Part shown: piece by piece, positions 10,901-52,395 of the stretch
Position numbering within the stretch: the stretch's first letter is position 1
Layout of the letters: every line of letters begins with the position of its first letter
DNA from: Littorina saxatilis
Lineage: Eukaryota; Mollusca; Gastropoda; Littorinimorpha; Littorinidae
Length of the DNA stretch: 64,000 nucleotides
Assembly (NCBI RefSeq): GCF_037325665.1
Contig: NC_090251.1
Coordinates: 28,946,297 to 29,010,296, forward strand
Reading direction: 5' to 3'
Translations under genes and position numbers: made by a program
Notes under the pieces: generated by a model
Databases searched by the model: none
The model's input: the letters and a program-made list of their open reading frames with translations, nothing else
Told to the model about the DNA's origin: nothing

Positions 10901-12429
10901 ACCAGAGGCTTTTGGACCTGGGCCCAAAGGCGAAGCAGTGCCCCGTGAGTGATCGTCCACTCCGACTGAAGCACTGTACCGGAACGACTGAGCGCATCCG
11001 CCAAAGTGTTCAGCCTCCCTGGAAGGTACCTGGCCGAGATCGTGATATGATGCTGAAAGCACCACACCAGGATCTCGCAAGCCCTCTCCGAGAGAGACGG
11101 GGACCGCGAGCCTCCCTGCTTGTTGATGTACGCCGCCACTGTCATGTTGTCTGTAAACAGACGAACATGTTTGGCGTACAGGGAGGGCAGAAACTTGGCC
11201 AGAGCTAGAGCAACTGCCTCTAGCTCCAGCAAGTTGATGTGCCACAAGGACTGCTCCGTCGTCCACAGACCGGAAGTAGTCTGAAGATCGGTATGTGCCC
11301 CCCAACCCTCCCTGGACGCATCTGTAAAGAGGTCCAGGTCGGGGAGGGGCACGACGATCGGAACACCTCTGCAGACCCACTCCGTGTCCAACCACGGAAG
11401 GGTCGCAGACTGGAACCATCCCTGCAAAGGGATGAGGGCGTCCCAGTCCACCAGAGGAGAGTCCACAAACGGCTTCAGCGCGAACTGAAGCGGGCGTTTG
11501 TGGACCCGGCCCAGTGAAACCAGAAGAGCCATAGACTCCATCTGCCCCAAGATGGAGGCGAGCGAGCGGATGGAAGCCATCAGGAGAGGTAAAGTGGAGC
11601 GAATCTGGGCTTGGAGCTTGTCCACCCTTCTCTGAGAAGGCTGGACAGTCCAAGCGACCGTGTCGAAAGACATCCCCAGATAAGTGAATGTCTGTGACGG
11701 GGTCAGCTCCGACTTTACCCGGTTGATCGAGAACCCCAACGAGTTGGATTCTCGAAGAACCGTCAGGGTATCCTGCGAACAGCCGCTCTGGGACTGGTTC
11801 ATGATGAGCCAGTCGTCCAGATAAGCCCGCAGACGGATACCCTGGGACCTCACCAGTGCACAGACCTGTCTCACCACCATGGTGAAAATCCATGGTGCGA
11901 GAGACAGCCCGAAAGGGAGTGCGCGAAACTGGTAGATCTGATCTCCCCACCGGAAACGAAGCCATTTCCGGTCGGCCGGATGCATAAGAATGTGAAAGTA
12001 TGCGTCCGTGAGATCGATCGAGGTCACCCAGTCTCCTGGGCGGAGAGAGTCTCGGACAGAGGCTGGCGTCTCCATCTTGAATTTTATCTCCCTCAAGAAA
12101 GTATTGAGGAGAGATAAATCCAACACGGGACGCCATCCTCCTGATGCTTTGGGAACAGCGAACAGACGCCCGTAAAATCCCAGGGAGCTGTGGACCCGAA
12201 CTCTCTCCACCGCGCCCTTCTGCTCCAGGGAGGCAATTTCCGACTGCAAGACGGAACGTGCTTCCTGCGAGAAGGGGGGCTTGAACCGCGGAGGCACTCG
12301 GGTAAGAGGCGCCTTTTCCTCCCGCCAGAGTAGACGGAAGCCCGATCTCACCACTCCCACAATCCATTGGCTGTCTACTACCGACATCCAACGAGAAAGT
12401 GCCCGGGAGGGGCCTCCCGCCATCACCAA
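10531..12429 (-). CDS. DIRS-like element: reverse transcriptase and RNase H
   Basis: 632 residues. The reverse-transcriptase block includes LPFGLSLAPWIFT and a YLDDWLI active-site box. The RNase H block follows, with LDLFTDASREGWG and LFTDNMTV. It overlaps the recombinase frame at its 3' end, which is normal for DIRS elements. Confidence 0.85.
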   Translation of the reverse strand: MVMAGGPSRALSRWMSVVDSQWIVGVVRSGFRLLWREEKAPLTRVPPRFKPPFSQEARSVLQSEIASLEQKGAVERVRVHSSLGFYGRLFAVPKASGGWRPVLDLSLLNTFLREIKFKMETPASVRDSLRPGDWVTSIDLTDAYFHILMHPADRKWLRFRWGDQIYQFRALPFGLSLAPWIFTMVVRQVCALVRSQGIRLRAYLDDWLIMNQSQSGCSQDTLTVLRESNSLGFSINRVKSELTPSQTFTYLGMSFDTVAWTVQPSQRRVDKLQAQIRSTLPLLMASIRSLASILGQMESMALLVSLGRVHKRPLQFALKPFVDSPLVDWDALIPLQGWFQSATLPWLDTEWVCRGVPIVVPLPDLDLFTDASREGWGAHTDLQTTSGLWTTEQSLWHINLLELEAVALALAKFLPSLYAKHVRLFTDNMTVAAYINKQGGSRSPSLSERACEILVWCFQHHITISARYLPGRLNTLADALSRSGTVLQSEWTITHGALLRLWAQVQKPLVDLFATRYSKRLPVFVSPFPDPQAWRVNALDFPWTGLEAYAFPPFPLLSRVIRKAEMEEPALLLLVAPLWPSQVWFPDLLRLAQGPPIPLALVRGELVQPRTGIPHEEPSLLKLHVWKLFGTR

Positions 12430-12465
12430 GGTGGAGGGCGGGAGGGAGGTGAGATCGGGAGCGCT

Positions 12466-14652
12466 TCATTGGGGGTGTGGCTTACTTCCAGAGCCGCCAC
12501 GCCCCCTCCCCGATGCCGTCCTCTTCTTCCCACCACGAGCGGCCGGCGGAGCCTGCCGCTTCTGAGCTGGCTTGGGGTTAGACGATGTCTGAGCCTGCTT
12601 CTGTTTAGAAGGCTGAGACTGTTTCACCCCCTTCAGAGTGTAGTCAAGGAACTGACTGTCCTTGTTTGACTGAATCTCCTTCTGTCTGGCATCCAGTGCC
12701 AGCGGACAGAAGAGAGACTCCTCTGAGACCGGGGAGACTCTCAAGGTCTCCCTAGTAGCCAGTTCCGTGAATTGGGACTGCGAGAGGAAGAGATCCCTCC
12801 TGCAGAGTACCGCTTGGGTGTACTGCAGGGAGGAAAGACGCAATTGTTCCTCATTGACCTTGGCCAATGCGGCCAAAAGCGCAGAGACATCGTCCGCATT
12901 CTGTTCTTCACTGAGAGTGAAAGGAACTAGCGAATCGGTCAATGCCCGAGACAGAGCCCGAACGAGAGTCTCCGCAATGGAGGACAGTTCGATCTGCCGA
13001 CGTCCAACCTCCTCAGCAGAGAGGAGGGAAGCCTCGGAAACCGGCAAAACCGAATCACGCTTGATCGGTTTAGTCAGAAGAGGCAGCAATTCCCGGGAAA
13101 CCGGAAGGGTAGCCCTAGGGAGTGCAAAAGACGCCAGCCAATTCTGGCTCTGATTGGGCATGCCAAGCTTCCTATTGGCCGTAGGCACGAAGGAAGAGGC
13201 TTGGGCAGCTGAAGCCACCCACTGCTGAGCTGATTCCGGAACTGGACCAAAAGGAAGCAGTAACGGAACAGGCACTGGCCGAATACCACTCCCCGCATGT
13301 GCTGGACGAACCAGTGAATGCGAAAGTTGGTAAGCCACTGACGGAGACTCGGCGAACCGGAAGGAAGAAACATCCTCCTGTGCCGGCCGGAAGTCCGCCA
13401 TGGCAGAAGGAACGAATGATGCGGAAGAGTCCGCAGCCACCACCCCTTCAGGAAAATAACGAGACGTTACTTCCGCCGCGACGTCAAGAACAGACTTGAG
13501 CTTCGACGGAAACACGCCCCGCGACTCCTCGCTGACCACTGATGGAGCATCAGAATAGTCACACGTGGAACCATGACCGAAGTCACCAGTTCCGGAAGCA
13601 GAAGCATGCCCTGGCAAACCGGAAACCGGAAAAGCCTGAGCACTAACGTCATCCTGCCGCCCAAAATCCTGTGAAGGTAAAGGGTAAGCAGGACGACCAT
13701 CCGCAAAAACCGGAGCTGGATGAGCTGACGTCACTCCCCCGACTGAGTGGAGTGATGCCTGCTCAAGCCTAGGCGCTTGAAAGCCGGAAGGCGCACGCTG
13801 TAATCCACTATCTGGTATCCGGAAGGAACCACCAGAAGAGGAAGAAGCGTTTCCGGCCGAAACCGGAAGTGTAGTCAACGGAACCGCAAAATGCGGAAGT
13901 GAAGACTGCACTGGTTGACTTCGCGATCCGGAAGGACCGGAAGTCAGTGAATACTCCATCCTGCCGCGACCGCCGTAGCGTGCCGGAGCGGACGGATCAT
14001 CACTTCCGGCAAGTGCCGGAAATGCGGCAGTCGAAACCGACTGCCGCCGCTGTTCGAACAAGTCCGGGGCCTCGTAGGTTATCGCCGGAAATGAAAGATC
14101 AGCAAGGTATCGGTCGTGACCCGATGCGAAAGAGCTGTCCCCCGAAGGAGAACGTCCAGGCGCCTCACGAGGGCTATCGGACCAGCTCTGCTTACCAACC
14201 GACGCTGAAGAGGGAGGACGCTGCTCCAAGCCGGAAGTGGAGGACAAAGACACGGAAGCCAATGCCCGGACGTCACTGCCAGATGCCGGAAACGCCGAAC
14301 TGCTGGCGACGGAACGCTGAAATTCTGCCTGCACCAAGCTGCGGATTTCTGGAACCAGTGACTTTAACAGAGAGGAAACCAACGCACCTTGTCCAGGTGC
14401 TAACAAAGAAGACGAAGTCTCCGAAGTAGAGACAGGTGCAGAAGTAACAGTAGCGCTAGGCGCCGCAAAAGAAGCAGAAGTAGTAACAGCGCTAGGCGCC
14501 GAAATTGGTACAGCCAACAAAGTGTTACGCTCTTGGTCTGTAACAAGTAACGTTGCTTTGGAAGAGGAAGACTTAGCCTTAATTTTCCCCTTGGGGTCCG
14601 ACTTGCCACGGCGCTTGTCTGAATCAGACATGTTGACAACAACACGTGGCAA
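12466..14652 (-). CDS. DIRS-like element: gag-like first frame
   Basis: 728 residues, Ser/Pro/Ala rich, with a basic start (DKRRGKSDPKGKIKAKSSS) and a basic Gln/Lys/Arg-rich end. No zinc knuckle is visible. It is the 5'-most frame of the element and is assigned as gag-like by position. Its stop overlaps the start of the downstream frame. Confidence 0.65.
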   Translation of the reverse strand: MPRVVVNMSDSDKRRGKSDPKGKIKAKSSSSKATLLVTDQERNTLLAVPISAPSAVTTSASFAAPSATVTSAPVSTSETSSSLLAPGQGALVSSLLKSLVPEIRSLVQAEFQRSVASSSAFPASGSDVRALASVSLSSTSGLEQRPPSSASVGKQSWSDSPREAPGRSPSGDSSFASGHDRYLADLSFPAITYEAPDLFEQRRQSVSTAAFPALAGSDDPSAPARYGGRGRMEYSLTSGPSGSRSQPVQSSLPHFAVPLTTLPVSAGNASSSSGGSFRIPDSGLQRAPSGFQAPRLEQASLHSVGGVTSAHPAPVFADGRPAYPLPSQDFGRQDDVSAQAFPVSGLPGHASASGTGDFGHGSTCDYSDAPSVVSEESRGVFPSKLKSVLDVAAEVTSRYFPEGVVAADSSASFVPSAMADFRPAQEDVSSFRFAESPSVAYQLSHSLVRPAHAGSGIRPVPVPLLLPFGPVPESAQQWVASAAQASSFVPTANRKLGMPNQSQNWLASFALPRATLPVSRELLPLLTKPIKRDSVLPVSEASLLSAEEVGRRQIELSSIAETLVRALSRALTDSLVPFTLSEEQNADDVSALLAALAKVNEEQLRLSSLQYTQAVLCRRDLFLSQSQFTELATRETLRVSPVSEESLFCPLALDARQKEIQSNKDSQFLDYTLKGVKQSQPSKQKQAQTSSNPKPAQKRQAPPAARGGKKRTASGRGRGGSGSKPHPQ

Positions 14653-15060
14653 CGCGAAAAAATTTACTGAAACATAAGTCTAAACGACTGGAAAATTCAG
14701 TAAACACACGCACTAATGCGTTAACAAAATACTATAGCTAAACTTGCCCCACAAGCAGAGGCACGGAGAGCTACAAACAAAGTCACACGAGCTAGAAAAC
14801 TAACTCACACAACAAAATGGCGACACGCAAGACACTGACACAAACGTCAACAACACGTGGCAAAGCCAAAAAGATTTACTGAAACGTAAGTCAAAACGAC
14901 TGAAAACACAGTAAACACACACGCTTACGCGTCAACAAAATACTAAAGCTACACTTGCCCAAACAGAAAGAGGGCACGCAGAGCTACTAGCAAAGTCACA
15001 CGAGTTAGCTAACTAACTCACACAACAAAATGGCGAAACACGCAAGTCACTGACACACAA
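14633..15060 (-). repeat. DIRS-like element: ~210 bp direct duplication in the leader
   Basis: 14633-14840 and 14847-15060 share AACACGTGGCAA, TTTACTGAAAC, GTAAACACAC, CAAAGTCACACGAG and AACTCACACAACAAAATGGCG in order. It lies between the right terminal repeat and the gag-like frame. Confidence 0.8.
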
Positions 15061-15250
15061 GTCCGTAAAAAACGGACAACGTACAGTAACGAAACAGCGC
15101 AAACAACCAACAACAAACGGGAACGAGCTCACCAAACTGTAGGCAAGGCGAGCAGACAAGCTGGGTAACGTGGCCGGCGGGTGTCACTCAAACACACAAG
15201 GTCAGCCACAGAGCGTCAAAAAGTGAACCGTCCTCTCCGAGGTGAAAAAG

Positions 15251-15474
15251 ACGTATGATAATAGGCACGTGTTCCTAGAGGAAGTGACGTGGCATACACC
15301 CGTATGGGAGGTAACTCCCGGTGTACTGGCCCATTACCAACGCTACTTTCACTTTCGTTTTGGTGATGGGGTTGCTTCCCTTTAAATTCTTTAGCCGGGT
15401 AAGCGTTTTTCAGTGATAAGCATCTCAGGTGACTCAATGCTAATGTGATTCGGAGTAAGAATATGATATTAAAT
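15251..15474. repeat. DIRS-like element: right inverted terminal repeat
   Basis: It carries the complement of the left repeat, from CGTATGATAATAGGCACGTG to GTGATTCGGAGTAAGAATAT. This is the 5' end with respect to the coding frames. Confidence 0.85.
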
Positions 15475-15993
15475 GAATGATTAACTAATGATTTTAGTGG
15501 CGGATTTTCTGAATAAAAACATTCTTGTCGATCACACGTTCTGAAGAAACGTGAGGCAGGGTGTATCACTCAGAATAAGAACCTCCTGCTTTCAGTAGAA
15601 CATGTACCACTTTAGTATTTACACAATGTATCCATTTCTTCAAAATTGAGTCAGATTGTTATTGATGGGGTTATGAGTTTGCGTCCAATGCTGGTCGGTA
15701 TGTTGGTATTGTAATTGGTATCATATCATCTTGTGAGTTCTCACTGGGGAAAGGGAGCTGCCATACAGTACTGCGCCACCCATTTATGTTTTTCCTGCGT
15801 GCATGTTTTCATGTTTCCAAGCCCTCAGACTTTTGCTGTGATCTTGGGATCTTGACCCTGCGCATGCATGCACACAGGGTTGTTTGGACACTGTGGAGAG
15901 TGACTGCACAAAGTTGACTCGGGAATACATGAAAATCCCTCACCGAATGTAGTGGTCCAACTAACCCATACTAATTATAACAACTGGATAACT

Positions 15994-16138
15994 GATTGCT
16001 TTTAATGCCTGTCTTTTTGAGGAGATTAAGGGTGTGGGAGGGATTGCTTTTAATGCCTGTCTTTTTGAGGAGATTAAGGGTGTGGGAGGGATTGCTTTTA
16101 ATGCCTGTCTTTTTGAGGAGATTAAGGGTGTGGGAGGG
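15994..16138. repeat. 48 bp tandem repeat, three copies
   Basis: The unit GATTGCTTTTAATGCCTGTC plus TTTTTGAGGAGATTAAGGGTGTGGGAGG repeats three times, essentially without change, at 48 bp spacing. The copies being identical suggests a recent expansion. Confidence 0.95.
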
Positions 16139-16443
16139 GGGAGGGTGGGAAGTATGGGAATAAAATCAAATAAAAAGTAAAGAAATCTATTCCACATAAA
16201 AAAAACTTCATTACAATTACTGATCGAACACTTCTGCAGTGCACCAAATAATCTACATGTACAGAGAATACTTTAAAGTTTGCCTGTCACTGAAAAAGTG
16301 ACTGGCACAATGCTGTTAAAAAATGTCATTGAACCTTTGTACAAAAAAACCCACCTCACAACTCAACAATTATTCAGTCTTTCCAGATCTAACATCCTCG
16401 TTACCCACCACTGTCTTCTCCAAATATGAACACCGTTAAATCT

Positions 16444-16449
16444 TTTATT
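16444..16449 (-). terminator. Candidate DNAAF1 polyadenylation signal AATAAA
   Basis: An AATAAA hexamer on the minus strand about 300 bp past the DNAAF1 stop. The position is plausible; use is not shown. Confidence 0.35.
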
Positions 16450-16602
16450 TGCAGAATGTCAGTCACTTCAAATAAAAAAAACAATCGTTATACAGTTCCT
16501 CCCACTCTCCTTCACACAATCATACATGATAATGATCATTGGAAAAATTAACAACATATATTCCCCATTTGGCATTCCTCAACCTCATCCCCACCTCCAA
16601 CT

Positions 16603-16641
<39 letters not shown>

Positions 16642-16749
16642 CTCACACAAACAGACAAAAACGATGATGCATTTGTCATTCTTCAACCCACACACCCACT
16701 CCCCATAATCCCCCCCCCCCAACACATGCACACACCCAAGCGGAGAATC

Positions 16750-29112
<12,363 letters not shown>

Positions 29113-29230
29113 AATGCTGTTTCTGGCCTTTCCGTTCTTCGGTCACTTGTGTGTGATGTTTACTGAAAAATTCCAGACAAAAATGCTTTGTTAGTTCAAG
29201 GAAATGTTGTGAGTGTGGTCACAGCTATAG

Positions 29231-29233
<3 letters not shown>

Positions 29234-29319
<86 letters not shown>
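29234..29319. repeat. (GA)n microsatellite
   Basis: About 43 GA units, just upstream of the DNAAF1 coding exon 1 acceptor region. Confidence 0.95.
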
Positions 29320-29321
<2 letters not shown>

Positions 29322-29640
29322 ATGACAATGACAATTCTTTATTTTACGAGGGTAACAGAATAAGCATTGGTATACTTTTTTGCATCTGGCCCTCGCCCTA
29401 AAGAGGGACTAAATCTACTATAATAACTACTACTACATACTTACATAATTAGTAAAACAGTATAAGTTTATGTACATAAGTGCATTATATAAAACATTGT
29501 AGTTTATGAATGTTCATGACAAGGTGCAAAGCAAAAATTTGCAAGTCAATTAGAGTCAGAATACTATGCAATAGTACTTCAACTCTGCAAGACAATGGAT
29601 AGTATGCATAACATCATAATTTCGTGAACAACAACACTCC
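29320..29640 (-). mobile_element. Probable LINE 3' end
   Basis: (GACAAT)n is followed by TCTTTATTTTACGAGGGTAA and CTGGCCCTCGCCCTAAAGAG. The short tandem tail and this block look like a minus-strand LINE terminus. No coding part is seen, and the family call is from memory. Confidence 0.35.
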
Positions 29641-30285
29641 TCAGCCTTTTCCAGATACCTGTCTTCTACACGGATTTTCAGACAAAGCCAGGGAAAAATG
29701 AATGACATTGAAAATATTTGTTCTCAAGTTATCTCTGTACCTTTACCTGCCATGGTTTTGGTTTGTAGCCTCTACCTCACACTTCTATACGCCCCCAACC
29801 AAAGTAAACAAAACAAAGGCCTAGTTTTGCAGAAAACTAACTCAAACTGGCTGACTGTAAGTTATCCATTGCTAAAATACGAAACAACTGCTGCCATTGA
29901 TTTTATCGAAAACTTAAAATTACTTTTTCAAACAAGAACTGAGAATCGTGATCGTAATTTCAGTTTCTTGCAGAAAACATGAAATTAACTTTTGCAACTC
30001 TTGATCTTCCCTTTTGGATAAGGAGCTCAACAGATACCCCGCAGGTGCCGATTTAAACTATCTTACTTTATCGACCATTGACACCTTGGCACCAATTCTT
30101 TCTGTGATTGTTTATCTTGTGAAAAAAAAGGTGCACCGACCCGTTATCAAACTTCGGACTGGCATCTTTCAGTCCTGAGGAAAGAAATCCCACTCAAATT
30201 CCGAGTCAAAAGCACATTCTACTGAGAAAAATGAATGAAGTAGACACACTTTGGGGATCAAACAAGCAAAACTAAAGTTTCTTAC

Positions 30286-30380
30286 CTTGGATCCCTACTA
30301 ATAGTGATAGGTAGTGTTCGCAATCAGTCAAAACACGCTGGAACATGTGGCAATCCAAACTTCCCGAACATTCAAAACAT
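30286..30380 (-). other. DNAAF1: Candidate DNAAF1 non-coding first exon
   Basis: A strong minus-strand donor AAG|GTAAGA lies at 30286, upstream of the 29162 acceptor. An X-box and a CCAAT box sit just beyond it. The upstream edge is not determined. Confidence 0.4.
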
Positions 30381-30394
30381 CCGTCATGGCGTCT

Positions 30395-30407
30395 GTTGCT
30401 CGGCGAC
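30395..30407. promoter_or_regulatory. RFX-type X-box upstream of DNAAF1
   Basis: GTTGCT-C-GGCGAC fits the ciliary X-box form RYYNYY-N(1-3)-RRNRAC exactly. RFX factors drive ciliary genes across animals, and DNAAF1 is ciliary. It lies ~110 bp upstream of the proposed exon 1 donor. Confidence 0.6.
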
Positions 30408-30471
30408 ATGCAAAACAGACGGAAACAGTTGGAGGAAAACTCGCACCGGAACAAAACAATAGAAACGTTTC

Positions 30472-30476
30472 ATTGG
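30472..30476 (-). promoter_or_regulatory. CCAAT box (NF-Y type)
   Basis: AGCCAATG on the minus strand, about 70 bp upstream of the X-box. RFX and NF-Y sites often occur together. Confidence 0.35.
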
Positions 30477-30783
30477 CTTTGCGCGTCTTTAGACGATCTA
30501 AATAGTTCTATTTCAATTAATGGATTATGCTAATATACTAGGAAGGAGTGTTTGATGTATTTTACGTGATTCTTTTGCAAAGATTGCATTGATTTGATTT
30601 TCAGCAATGAGTTTACAAACCATGGAACGGAACACCGACGAAGTCGGACGATGAACTATCGGCTTTCGGAAGGTTCTGTAGAATTTCAGAACATTTCCTT
30701 AGTGTCTCAGCAGATCAATTAAATATGTTCGGGTCATTTACTAAGAACTTAACCTGACACTTGCTATTCTAGCTCCTCTAGTA

Positions 30784-31030
30784 AGTTTGAACTTGAGTGT
30801 GTTAAATTCATAGCTCAGAATCCAGTGGGATTCTTTATTACTTATTTTTAATCAATAATGGTTGTGGCTACATCCACGGGTCCGTGCCTCATCCACGGCA
30901 CTGGCTCGTACAGTTCATTCAGGGATCTAAAATGACTTGTTCTGCTTACAAGTGCAGGTTCTGCAAATTTGGAGGCTTAAATGCCTCTGAATTCTGAGCT
31001 ATGAATTTAACACACTAAAGTTCAAGATTA
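30784..31030. mobile_element. Terminal-inverted-repeat MITE
   Basis: The left arm GAACTTGAGTGTGTTAAATT and CATAGCTCAGAAT is inverted at the right, with one small gap. The interior contains ATCCACGGGTCCGTG. Confidence 0.6.
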
Positions 31031-31254
31031 CCCTCTATGTGGTGCTGGTCTTTTTTTAAAAATTTTTAATCTGTGTTTAAATAGAACCAACAAGCACTAA
31101 CACACACACACAATCTTTAAAAAAAAAATCCTTTGTGTCTAATCTAGCACATTTATGCATGTTGTACTATTTGTCTGCAGTTAAAAGGAAATTAACTTTG
31201 ACCTGCCAACCCTTGTGAAGCCTCAAGTGTAACAATTTAGAATTGTGTGTATTA

Positions 31255-31553
31255 GGCCCCCCAAAAAATAGGTGTGGTTACGGTAACATAGCCCAAAAAA
31301 ATAGGGTAGGAAGGTAGGCAATCACTTTTTTTTTTTTTTTAACTTTTTTTTTCTAATGTGTACAAATTAAACCTACTTGACAGGGAAATAAGTGTGCGAC
31401 TCGGGCGCTTTCGCTTTCATTGCGTTTTCTGCACTCGTTTTCTTGTGTGTTTTTTTTAATTTTGTTGACAAATGTAATAAAAAGTTATAGGGTCGGCCCC
31501 TAAAAATAGGGTAGGTCGGGTTACCGTAACCACACCTATTTTTTTTTAGGCCT
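31255..31553. mobile_element. MITE family 'GGTAACATAGGCC', copy 3 (diverged subfamily)
   Basis: The ends carry TAGGTGTGGTTACGGTAACA and its complement TTACCGTAACCACACCTA. The subfamily differs by a CTGTTTA to GTGGTTA change. It lies in the DNAAF1-MASTL spacer. Confidence 0.65.
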
Positions 31554-31978
31554 TATCAGCATACCAAATGGTGTTTAAATGTAGCATTTTCCAAAATCCA
31601 ATTGCATTTTCACATTTATGCTCTCTTGAGCAAGAATTTTAATTGTAAAGGTTGTTTAGAAAGCAGGAACATAATAATGCCTAGTAAAGTGTTGGCAGTG
31701 CAAATTTTGAGAGTTAACAATGATTTATGACCAATATTGTGTTTCCTCACAGGGTAGAAGCAGAAATGAATACCAGGACTCAGAAAAAAGAGGGAACTGT
31801 TGCATATGCTTGTCATTATTAGTTTGAGCGTAGCATTTTCTCTTTGAATTTTTTTTTAAATCAAATAAAAAGGCAGAACATCTGGAAGTAAAGAAATAAT
31901 GGCTCCTTCGTGAATTGTTTAGCTTTGTCTGCAAAATGTTACAAAAGACTTGCACAAGTTTGATAAGAAGATTATAGA

Positions 31979-31980
<2 letters not shown>

Positions 31981-32050
<70 letters not shown>
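31981..32050. repeat. (GT)n microsatellite
   Basis: Near-perfect GT run of about 35 units, in the DNAAF1-MASTL spacer. Confidence 0.95.
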
Positions 32051-33657
32051 TAAATGCAATAATGAATCATTCACATGTGCATGTTCATTAGATGATCTGC
32101 AGAATAATTCAATGACAGAAAAGTCAGCTTGTCTCAGGTTTTAATATAATCGACATGCAAAATACTTTACGAATGTACACATATCATCAAAGAAGCATAA
32201 CTTACAAATAATATGAACAACAGTAAAACCACCAAACAAGAGAATATTTCTTCCAGTAATTACAAATACATGGATGTACAAAATATCAAAACCTGCTGTG
32301 CACATACAAATATGTTTTTTACATGCAATATTCACAACTTTATCACCAAAGGAATTTTCAATATACCTAACATGATCTGAAAATGATAAATCACAATATC
32401 AATACTTGCAAATGACAATACAATTGGGTTTTTTAATTAATAAAATAAATGTTGTTCCTTATGGCCTTTCATTTTCCGTCTCTATTTTTACTTATTTATT
32501 CGTATGTATATATTTATTTTTGTTTACATGTATATTAAATTCCCATTTATTTTCAAAGGAAATTATATAAAGAGCACAAATTCTTAGGATTTTCCCTTTT
32601 TTTCAGAATTAGGTAACTATCACAGAATCAACCAAAGTCCTTGCATAATCACACTTTTCCACAAACAAGCATAACATACTGTACATACACATGATTTTAT
32701 GTTACACACTTAATGCCCCTTGCCATAAACAATAATTTACATAAAATCATTGAAAAAAACAAATGCAAGAGAACGGTAAGTTCAGCATTCCCTTTCTTAT
32801 AACCGATGACGAACAAGAGTTCCTCCGAATTTTTAACCTTTCTCTTCCCTGTTTGCTGTTCGTTACCAATTCTAGACTACTCTTGAAATACCTAGTGACA
32901 TGATTACAATCCCTCAACAATAATTGTGTACCTACTGTCAGCCAAACAGCCGCAACTTTCAGAATTCTCTTGCACAGCGTAAAATTAACAGTAACTTTAA
33001 GAATTCTTTTGTACAGCCTAAAATTAACAGATGTTCAAATGAAGATGCAGTATAGCTGTTTGTGCTTTGTTGCTAGGGATTTTTTTTACATTTGGAAAAT
33101 TTGGCAAATAGACATACAAGTTTCGGCAGTTTGGGGTAGTCTTTGCTGTCACTGTTCCCTTCCACCTGGACAAGGTTCTGCAATTTCAACAAAATCATGG
33201 AAACATTTTCGGAAATTTGAAATAAGTTTCAGCAATTCACTGAATGCAGGTGCCAATTTACACCCCTACACTTTGTACATTTTGTAACCAGCCTTTTCTC
33301 AAAGAAGCTTCAAGCCTAGGACAAGTGCCATTGAAAACGAGTGAAGGATGTTTTCCGTAACATTTCTATGCTTCCTTTCCACATTTTTTTGCCTGACCGG
33401 CTGACTAGACAAAGACAAAAAATCATATCACACCACTTTGGTTTTGAAACTTAACATACTTTCATCTGAAATGTTCATTTGCACACTGAGCAGAACGGGG
33501 GTAATAATGAATCATGTGCAAATAGCTATGTCCCAGAGCACCACTGTTCTCGGTCTGTGCATTCTTGCTGTACCTGAATTCTTCCATGAGAAATACTGTG
33601 CTGCTTTCCTCATCTGTGAATAGACATGAAAGTCATTTTGCCTTTGAGAGCCACCGA

Positions 33658-33663
33658 TTTATT
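33658..33663 (-). terminator. Candidate MASTL polyadenylation signal AATAAA
   Basis: An AATAAA hexamer on the minus strand about 200 bp past the MASTL stop codon. Confidence 0.35.
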
Positions 33664-33866
33664 TTTACCACTAGAAGGATTTAAGTTGTACACACATTCT
33701 GTATGGGTTAAACTACATAATTCTGAACAATGGTACTTTGCTGTATTCTTTCAAGACATGTAAAGCCCCTATTTCACAAAAACATTCAGATTTCTAATTT
33801 ATAATGTAGCCATTCCAGAGATGTTGCAGTCGCTGATCCCATTCTCACTGCAGGTAAAGGCAAAAA

Positions 33867-52395
<18,529 letters not shown>

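Larger units (their letters stand above)
9031..15474 (-). mobile_element. DIRS-like tyrosine-recombinase retroelement, looks whole
   Basis: The ends are inverted repeats of ~225-250 bp (9031-9280 and 15251-15474). An internal complementary region at 9331-9418 contains the complements of both outer ends joined head to head, the hallmark of DIRS elements. Coding order on the minus strand is a gag-like frame (12466-14652), reverse transcriptase/RNase H (10531-12429) and tyrosine recombinase (9467-about 10900), overlapping as is usual in this family. All three frames are long and open, with no obvious break, so it looks young. There is no target duplication, as expected for recombinase integration. 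Confidence 0.85.
15475..16749. other. Spacer and probable DNAAF1 3' UTR
   Basis: Low-complexity and AT-rich, with a 48 bp triplicate repeat, an (AT)n run near 16616-16640 and one minus-strand AATAAA. No further gene was seen. Confidence 0.5.
30540..33657. other. DNAAF1-MASTL intergenic spacer
   Basis: AT-rich, with a ~240 bp terminal-inverted-repeat element (30784-31030), a MITE at 31255 and a (GT)n run. I see no gene or conserved reading frame. Confidence 0.5.

Noticed and set aside
13899-14429. Plus-strand 176-residue frame
   Set aside because: Antisense of the gag-like frame of the DIRS element; high GC keeps several frames open.
15994-16138. CRISPR-like array
   Set aside because: Units are contiguous 48 bp copies without unique spacers, in animal DNA.
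30345-30533. Plus-strand frame starting in ATGGCGTCTGTTGCTC
   Set aside because: It overlaps the X-box/promoter region of DNAAF1, is short, and shows no similarity or splice support.
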